A DNA stretch of 20,740 bases, from contig JAHLWZ010001083.1 in assembly GCA_020536535.1 (NCBI GenBank), positions 1-20,740 on the forward strand, in the 5' to 3' direction. The notes beneath the pieces are model-generated. The model searched no databases. It saw only the letters and a list, made by a program, of their open reading frames with translations, and had not been told where the DNA came from. How positions within the stretch are numbered: the stretch's first letter is position 1; every line of letters begins with the position of its first letter. Made by a program: the position numbers and the translations under genes. Positions 16,559 through 20,740 of this stretch are shown here, one piece after another. Origin of the DNA: Pelomyxa schiedti (taxonomy: Eukaryota > Evosea > Pelobiontida > Pelomyxidae).

Positions 16559-17064
16559 GACATAACACCCAGGGTGCACAGTCACAGGCCAACAAAAATC
16601 AACTCAACACCGCAACACAACGGCACAGTACCAAGTGCGGGCCCGTGTGGGCCGATCTAGCCCTGTACTCCTCCCACGTGACGTGCTCAGCACAACACAC
16701 AGCGCTGCCGCACAACAACACCCTTATTATCACGCTCCCACTCACGCCATCATCACCACGGCCCTCACCGTCGTGGTCACGACTACTGTCCGTCACACCA
16801 CCAACACCAACGACACCAGCACCCCCTGCAACGCCATTCATTTCTAGTACAAAACACTGTCGTCTTTTGTCGTTGTTACGGAGGCGTGTCACGCTGTATC
16901 GCAGCGAACGGTTCGGCTCGTTTTTTTTCTGTGTGAGAGGATAGAAAAAACTTGATTGATGACGGGATTTATCAGTATGATGCTGGTGTGGAAAAGCATG
17001 GTGGGAAGGGACAGTGAGTTGTGAGATAGATATTATGGGTGATCGTGAGGCTGTTGGTTGCTGT
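16559..17064. other. Gap between NAF1 stop and radical SAM start
   Basis: Both flanking genes run on the minus strand, so these 506 bp hold the NAF1 3' end and the radical SAM promoter. A minus-strand frame from an ATG near 16845 (Gly/Val/Asp-rich, then CAEHVTWEEYRARSAHTG) stops at 16599. It could be an upstream ORF, a small gene or a 5' exon, but it has no recognisable similarity. The segment near 16673-16690 contains CACGTG followed by TGACGTG-like sequence (basic-helix or bZIP-type palindromes), which is suggestive only. GC is higher in the half next to the radical SAM gene than in the other half. Confidence 0.35.
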
Positions 17065-18633
17065 TTATTCATTTTCCAGCTGCTCCTGTGCAAAAGCGTC
17101 CTGCAGGGCAGTCAGGTCCTCCCCAACTGGTTCCGCTGTGTTTGCCACCTGAAAGGAGTTGTTACTGCATTGTGATTTAAGTAAAAGGGGGCGGAATTGT
17201 CTGGACTGTGCTTTTATGGTTGTTGTTGTTTTTTTAAAAAAAAACCTGATGAGGCTGTGAAGTGGTCTCGCAGCTGTCGGTGTGAGCCTACAGTGACTGA
17301 GTGTTTTGTGTATTTGTCACCGGGAACACACCTCTCGTTGATTCCAGCGGTTGAACCTTCTCTCTCTTTTAGCCTGCCTTTCTTCCTCGTCATCTGAAAA
17401 TTCTTGACTCTGGCATTACTGTTGGAAATGGCACAAATTGAAAGGGAAACAGGACACGCACATTAAGTGGTATCTCTTCATCATAAATATCTGAGGCATC
17501 GCTTCCTAAAGAGTACTTGAATTTAAATTTGCAAATTGTTGTGAACACAAACCCTTGACAATTAGGTCTGGCACAAAGATTGGCCTCACTAGCCGGCATG
17601 GACAGAATACTTTTTTCCCGATTATATCTCTATTAACTGCGGCATTGGGCGGCAATCGAACAAGGTATAACGGCTTCCGAACTGGGCCACATACTTCATC
17701 GATCTGGAGAACTATCAGTCTCATGAGTAATTTTTAAAGTGGTAACTTTGCCGAGAATTGATCTATCTTCGTAACACAAAATGCAGTCTTCCTCGATTGG
17801 GTCCCTTGGACAGTATTACTGGGGTTGTCACACGTGAGACTATTTTTCGACATACAAGTTATCTAGGGAATGTACAACAATGACGCTATCTACAATTTCG
17901 TGGATGTGCCCAACTTCGGCAATCGGTTCCCCAGGGAAAAGTTCTACGTTGATGGGTTGAACTTCCGGTTCCTTTTTTTTGTAATGAATTATAACATAAG
18001 TAATTACAGATAGTAATAACACTTTGCACACACCAATACTTCATTCCTTGTGTAGGGCAGCCATCTTTCGTCCATCTCGTCTTCCACCTCCGGCGCCGCA
18101 TTTCCAATTGTGGGATCTCTTTTTCCTTTTCCTTTTCCCGCGTGTCCACCTGTCCTTGAATACAAGTTGGGGTGAGCCTAAATGCACACACACAGCCACC
18201 CTCCCATAACCGTCGTACCGCCGGTAGCGTCGTCGCCCTGGTCATCGTCCCCGGCGTCGCCATCGGCATCGTCATCGGGGGGCAGATCGTCGTCGGGCAC
18301 CGTGAGCCTCAGTGCGTTGGTGGCGGCGGGTTGGTCGCCCAGTCCCATAACCGCGAGTTGCGCCCTGCACGCCTCGACCGACGTGCCGACATGTTCCGGC
18401 TGTAGTAGTTGCTGCCTTTGACATGTCGACGATGTTGGCGACGATGAAGTGCACGTGTTGGTTGTCGTTTCCGGTGTGCTGGAGGTGGTGGTTGTAGTGG
18501 GCCGTGAGTTCACTACAATGCCAATGGGTGCCGCGTGACTGCTGTCGGCGACGGGATGTGCCTCAACAACTGTTGGCTGGGGAATGCCGCTGCATGGCAA
18601 AGCTGAGGTGGTCGCAGCGCTGGTATCCATCAT
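17065..18633 (-). CDS. NAF1: NAF1, H/ACA ribonucleoprotein assembly factor
   Basis: Eight exons: 18633-18200, 18154-18034, 17971-17856, 17804-17747, 17703-17553, 17505-17458, 17393-17332 and 17148-17065; 357 residues, phases agreeing. NAF1 is a nuclear shuttling factor that delivers Cbf5/dyskerin to new box H/ACA snoRNAs and is later replaced by Gar1. The conserved Gar1/Naf1 core is clear: YTRNEVL, EPIAEVGHIHEIVDSVIVVHSL, EEDCILCYEDRSILGK, IDEVCGPVRKPLYLVRL, GKKVFCPC, IFVPDLIVKGSDASDIYDEE, then DDEEERQAKRERR. The N-terminus is Ser/Thr-rich and then strongly acidic (about residues 119-140), as is usual for the family. The start at 18633 is preferred, although the frame is open to 18864; this places the ATG 61 bp from the divergent F-box-like gene. 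The last intron (183 nt) is long and could hide another exon. Confidence 0.88.
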
Positions 18634-18694
18634 CGAAACCGATTTGTTATTGGCCGACCTGCAACTGCGTCTCGTGATTTCCAAAAGGGATGAT
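18634..18694. promoter_or_regulatory. 61-bp divergent spacer between NAF1 and the F-box-like gene
   Basis: Both preferred start codons face away from this spacer. Both strands remain open well beyond it (minus to 18864, plus from 18584), so the true 5' ends could overlap. No motif was recognised. Confidence 0.3.
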
Positions 18695-20052
18695 ATGGGC
18701 TTCCCCGAAATGGAAATCGGCTTGATGAAGCTAGAAGAGGAAACGACACAAGCTGTCTCTACCCCCTCGGACCGCGCTAACGACGAGGGAGAAGCCCCAG
18801 GGGTTGCATCACGTAGCAACCACTTTGGGCTCGTGGACCTCCCCGACAGTGTAATAGTAGCCATCGCTTCCTACGTCGCTGCGGACACCACGCCCACATA
18901 CAATGCACGTAGTCGCGGGGGGTGCCGCCAGCCGCATCCCCCCCCGCCGACGGCGATCTGGGCCAACAAGGCAAAGGATTACGAGCCGAAGAAACGCCTG
19001 CGGCAACGCATAAGGTGCCATCTGGGATTACACCGTCGATGGTGAAGAGATTGGAAGGGGTGCCTCTTGGCCCCACGGTTACCAGCATGACCTATGCCGA
19101 GGAGCGCAAAGAAGAGGCAAAGATCATAAGTATTGCGAGGAAACATGCGTGTCGAGGAGGAAGACGAGGGGGGCATCGGACTTGATGTCGATGAGGCGAG
19201 TGTGCAGGAGGCTGCATGACCTGATGGGAACTGTCCCGTTCTGGATCGAGATGTGCAGGCACAGGTACTATTCGAAGTGAGGAACGAGAGGACACAAGAG
19301 GAGGTGGCTGCGTTGGAGGAGGAGAAGGCGGCCGAGAGGGAGAAGGTTGAACTGGAGGCAAAAGCAATCGAAGAAGAGAAAGAGAGAAGGAAGGTGCTGA
19401 GGGAGCTTCGTGCCAAAAAGAGAGAACTCCAAAGAAGGGCAGCGGCTGAGGAGCAAGCCAAAAGAGAGAAACAAGCTGCCGCAGCAGCGGAAATGACACA
19501 GCATCAATCACAGAGTGGAGAGCAAGAGTCACAACCTTCTGTTCCCACCGCCACAGCAACCCCTGAGACATCCAGTGGTTCAACTGAACCGCCTAGAATT
19601 GATCCCAATGACCCGGCGTTTCCTGATGCCCTTATCCGGACAGGCTCTGTTTCTGAACCACCTGAGCCTGATGACGACGACGAGGAGACTACGGAAGTCG
19701 ACGTAGATGAAGCTGCCATTCCCTCAAAAATTGTTGTTCCCTTATTCAGGAGAATATGTCCCAGCTGTCACAAATTCTGGAGGTTGTTGTTCCTGACAAT
19801 GAACTGTATGATGCAAAACAACGCGGAAACAATCCGCGGTGGGTCTCATGTGATGGGAAAGGTTCCAAATGCCTTGGAGAGTGCACTGGAATCAACTGGA
19901 TATGCTTGGCATGTGCCCACCTTGATCAAACAACAAAAAGCCAACAAAAACAAAAAAGGTGTGTGATGACTATGAGCTGTGCGAAGCCTGTGAGAGAAAC
20001 CGCGAATTCTCTTGCTGGAGTGGCTGGGGAGCTGTGTGCACATTCTTCTTAA
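18695..20052 (+). CDS. F-box-like, coiled-coil, Cys-rich protein; exon structure uncertain, possibly a pseudogene
   Basis: The N-terminal exon has LVDLPDSVIVAIASYVAADTTP, resembling the first half of an F-box. Later, VPSGITPSMVKRLEG lies in another frame, then a Glu/Lys/Arg-rich coiled coil of about 75 residues (EEVAALEEEKAAEREKVELE...), an acidic Pro/Ser linker, and a Cys-rich module with spacing CX6CX3CX6CX2C (VSCDGKGSKC...WICLACAHLD). A workable splice model is 18695-18908, 18971-19129, 19251-19702 and 19750-20052, with introns of 62, 121 and 47 nt. Without the first two introns there are two frameshifts and an in-frame TGA at 19217. After 19958 a different frame encodes DDYELCEACE, which would complete a ZZ-type zinc finger, but no phase-compatible intron reaches it. 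An F-box plus Zn-finger arrangement would suggest ubiquitin-ligase work; this is inference. Confidence 0.5.
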
Positions 20053-20367
20053 AATACACATCAACTCACCCTGCTCACAGCGCAACGAACATGACATGAC
20101 ACATCCTTTGTTGAAAGTTCTGGATTCCCAGTGTGTTGTTTCTCTTTTTCTCAAATTCTCAGACCTCAAATTTACATGTCACAATTTCTCAGGTTCAGCT
20201 GCTCCAAGTGGATTCTGTTGTGCAATGAGTACGACTTTTGAGCGTTTTCAGTGTGCATCTGGCAGAATAAAAAAAACACCAGACCGCCGATCCTGAGCCA
20301 CGATAACGAAATGACAGCGTTCATTTCCGGTCAATTGAACATTTTTTTACACCCTGATCGTTTTTCC
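20053..20367. other. Region between the two F-box-like copies
   Basis: These 315 bp contain two pyrimidine-rich CAG acceptor-like sites (about 20161 and 20193) and a short frame after the second. An AATAAA-type signal inside GAATAAAAAAAAC near 20268-20276 probably ends the upstream gene. A T-run follows, just before ATG 20368. Extra 3' exons of the upstream gene are possible. Confidence 0.4.
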
Positions 20368-20740
20368 ATGAACGTCGTGCCTAATAGCACCGAGTGCGGT
20401 GACGTCGCGCCAGGGAAACTTGGGCTCGTTGATCTCCCCGACAGCGTCATCGTAGCCATCGCATCCTACGTCGCGGCCGACACCACCCCCCTGTCGCTGC
20501 AGCGCTGCACCCCGCCGCCACGTCATCCCGTCGCCTCGCAACCATCCCTAGTCGAGACGCTCCCCTCCCCCGCATCCCATCCCACACCCAAAGGCATCAT
20601 CGGATCCGAAGAACCGCCAGCGTCGCGATTGCACCACGTGGTGGCGGTGCCCAGTGGAATCACACCGTCGATGGTGAAGAGACTGGAAGGGGCCCAGCCG
20701 GGCAAGAAGACCCTCGATGACGAGTGGGAAGAGCAGGAAA
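20368..20740 (+). CDS. Second F-box-like gene, 5' part only (cut by window edge)
   Basis: ATG 20368 opens a frame that stays open to the end of the window (124 codons). It repeats the upstream neighbour: LGLVDLPDSVIVAIASYVAADTTP, then a Pro/Ser-rich linker, then VPSGITPSMVKRLEG, followed by an acidic start of what is probably the coiled coil (LDDEWEEQE). The linker here is continuous in one frame without an intron, whereas the first copy needs an intron or carries an indel at the corresponding place. It is a tandem duplicate in the same orientation. F-box assignment is from the LP...(V/I)..I.SY pattern only; the domain is short. Confidence 0.7.
   Translation, partial: MNVVPNSTECGDVAPGKLGLVDLPDSVIVAIASYVAADTTPLSLQRCTPPPRHPVASQPSLVETLPSPASHPTPKGIIGSEEPPASRLHHVVAVPSGITPSMVKRLEGAQPGKKTLDDEWEEQE

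Noticed and set aside
16635-16944. Two overlapping + strand frames rich in Thr/Ser/His/Pro
   Set aside because: They are low-complexity shadows of a skewed GC/CA-rich segment, with no homology and no splice context.
18178-18864. Full-length minus-strand ORF starting at 18864
   Set aside because: The real product is spliced NAF1. The first 77 codons overlap the divergent F-box-like exon in antisense, so the internal ATG at 18633 is preferred.
1-20740. CRISPR arrays, bacterial operons, insertion sequences or att sites
   Set aside because: There are no spaced direct repeats, no transposase-like frames and no Shine-Dalgarno organisation; spliced genes show a eukaryotic locus.

Overview
The window looks like a compact nuclear locus from a microbial eukaryote. 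Most genes carry several short GT-AG introns, mostly 30-65 nt, and some have TACTAAC-like branch sites. Intergenic gaps are often under 100 bp, genes lie in convergent and divergent pairs, and eukaryote-only families are present (NAF1, a CaaX-tailed Rho-like GTPase, AIG1/FAR-17a). A B12-binding radical SAM enzyme, a type better known from anaerobic prokaryotes, together with this gene style, makes me suspect an anaerobic amoebozoan (Archamoebae, Pelomyxa-like). That assignment is an inference from style, not from a marker gene.

Layout, left to right. 1-153 (+): C-terminal end of a member of an unrecognised multigene family (here called the LWDTW family). 221-1759 (+): CNNM/DUF21-like membrane protein in about 7 exons. 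1949-2419 (+): small two-helix membrane protein. 2451-6436: three intronless LWDTW paralogues (-, +, -). 6524-7356 (+): Rho-like GTPase, two exons. 7539-8590 (-): ArsM-like SAM methyltransferase. 8979-9809 (+): AIG1/FAR-17a-like membrane protein with an apparent frameshift. 9855-12412 (-): two more LWDTW paralogues in tandem. 12597-13581 (+): FAHD1-like fumarylacetoacetase-fold hydrolase, five exons. 13650-16558 (-): B12-binding/radical SAM protein, 13 exons, with a long unassigned C-terminal domain. 17065-18633 (-): NAF1, the H/ACA snoRNP assembly factor, eight exons. 18695-20052 (+): F-box-like, coiled-coil, Cys-rich protein with uncertain exon structure. 20368 to the right edge (+): start of a second copy of that F-box-like gene.

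I see no operon-like pathway. The dominant theme is the LWDTW family, with six members in the first 12.4 kb, all intronless over the parts visible while most neighbours are intron-rich. Each has a conserved N-terminal helical block followed by a beta-rich, WD/propeller-like domain. This is the best candidate for something undescribed here. The second candidate is the radical SAM gene with its extra C-terminal domain. All spliced models were built by hand from homology and reading-frame phase. Most close exactly; the exceptions are stated in each entry.
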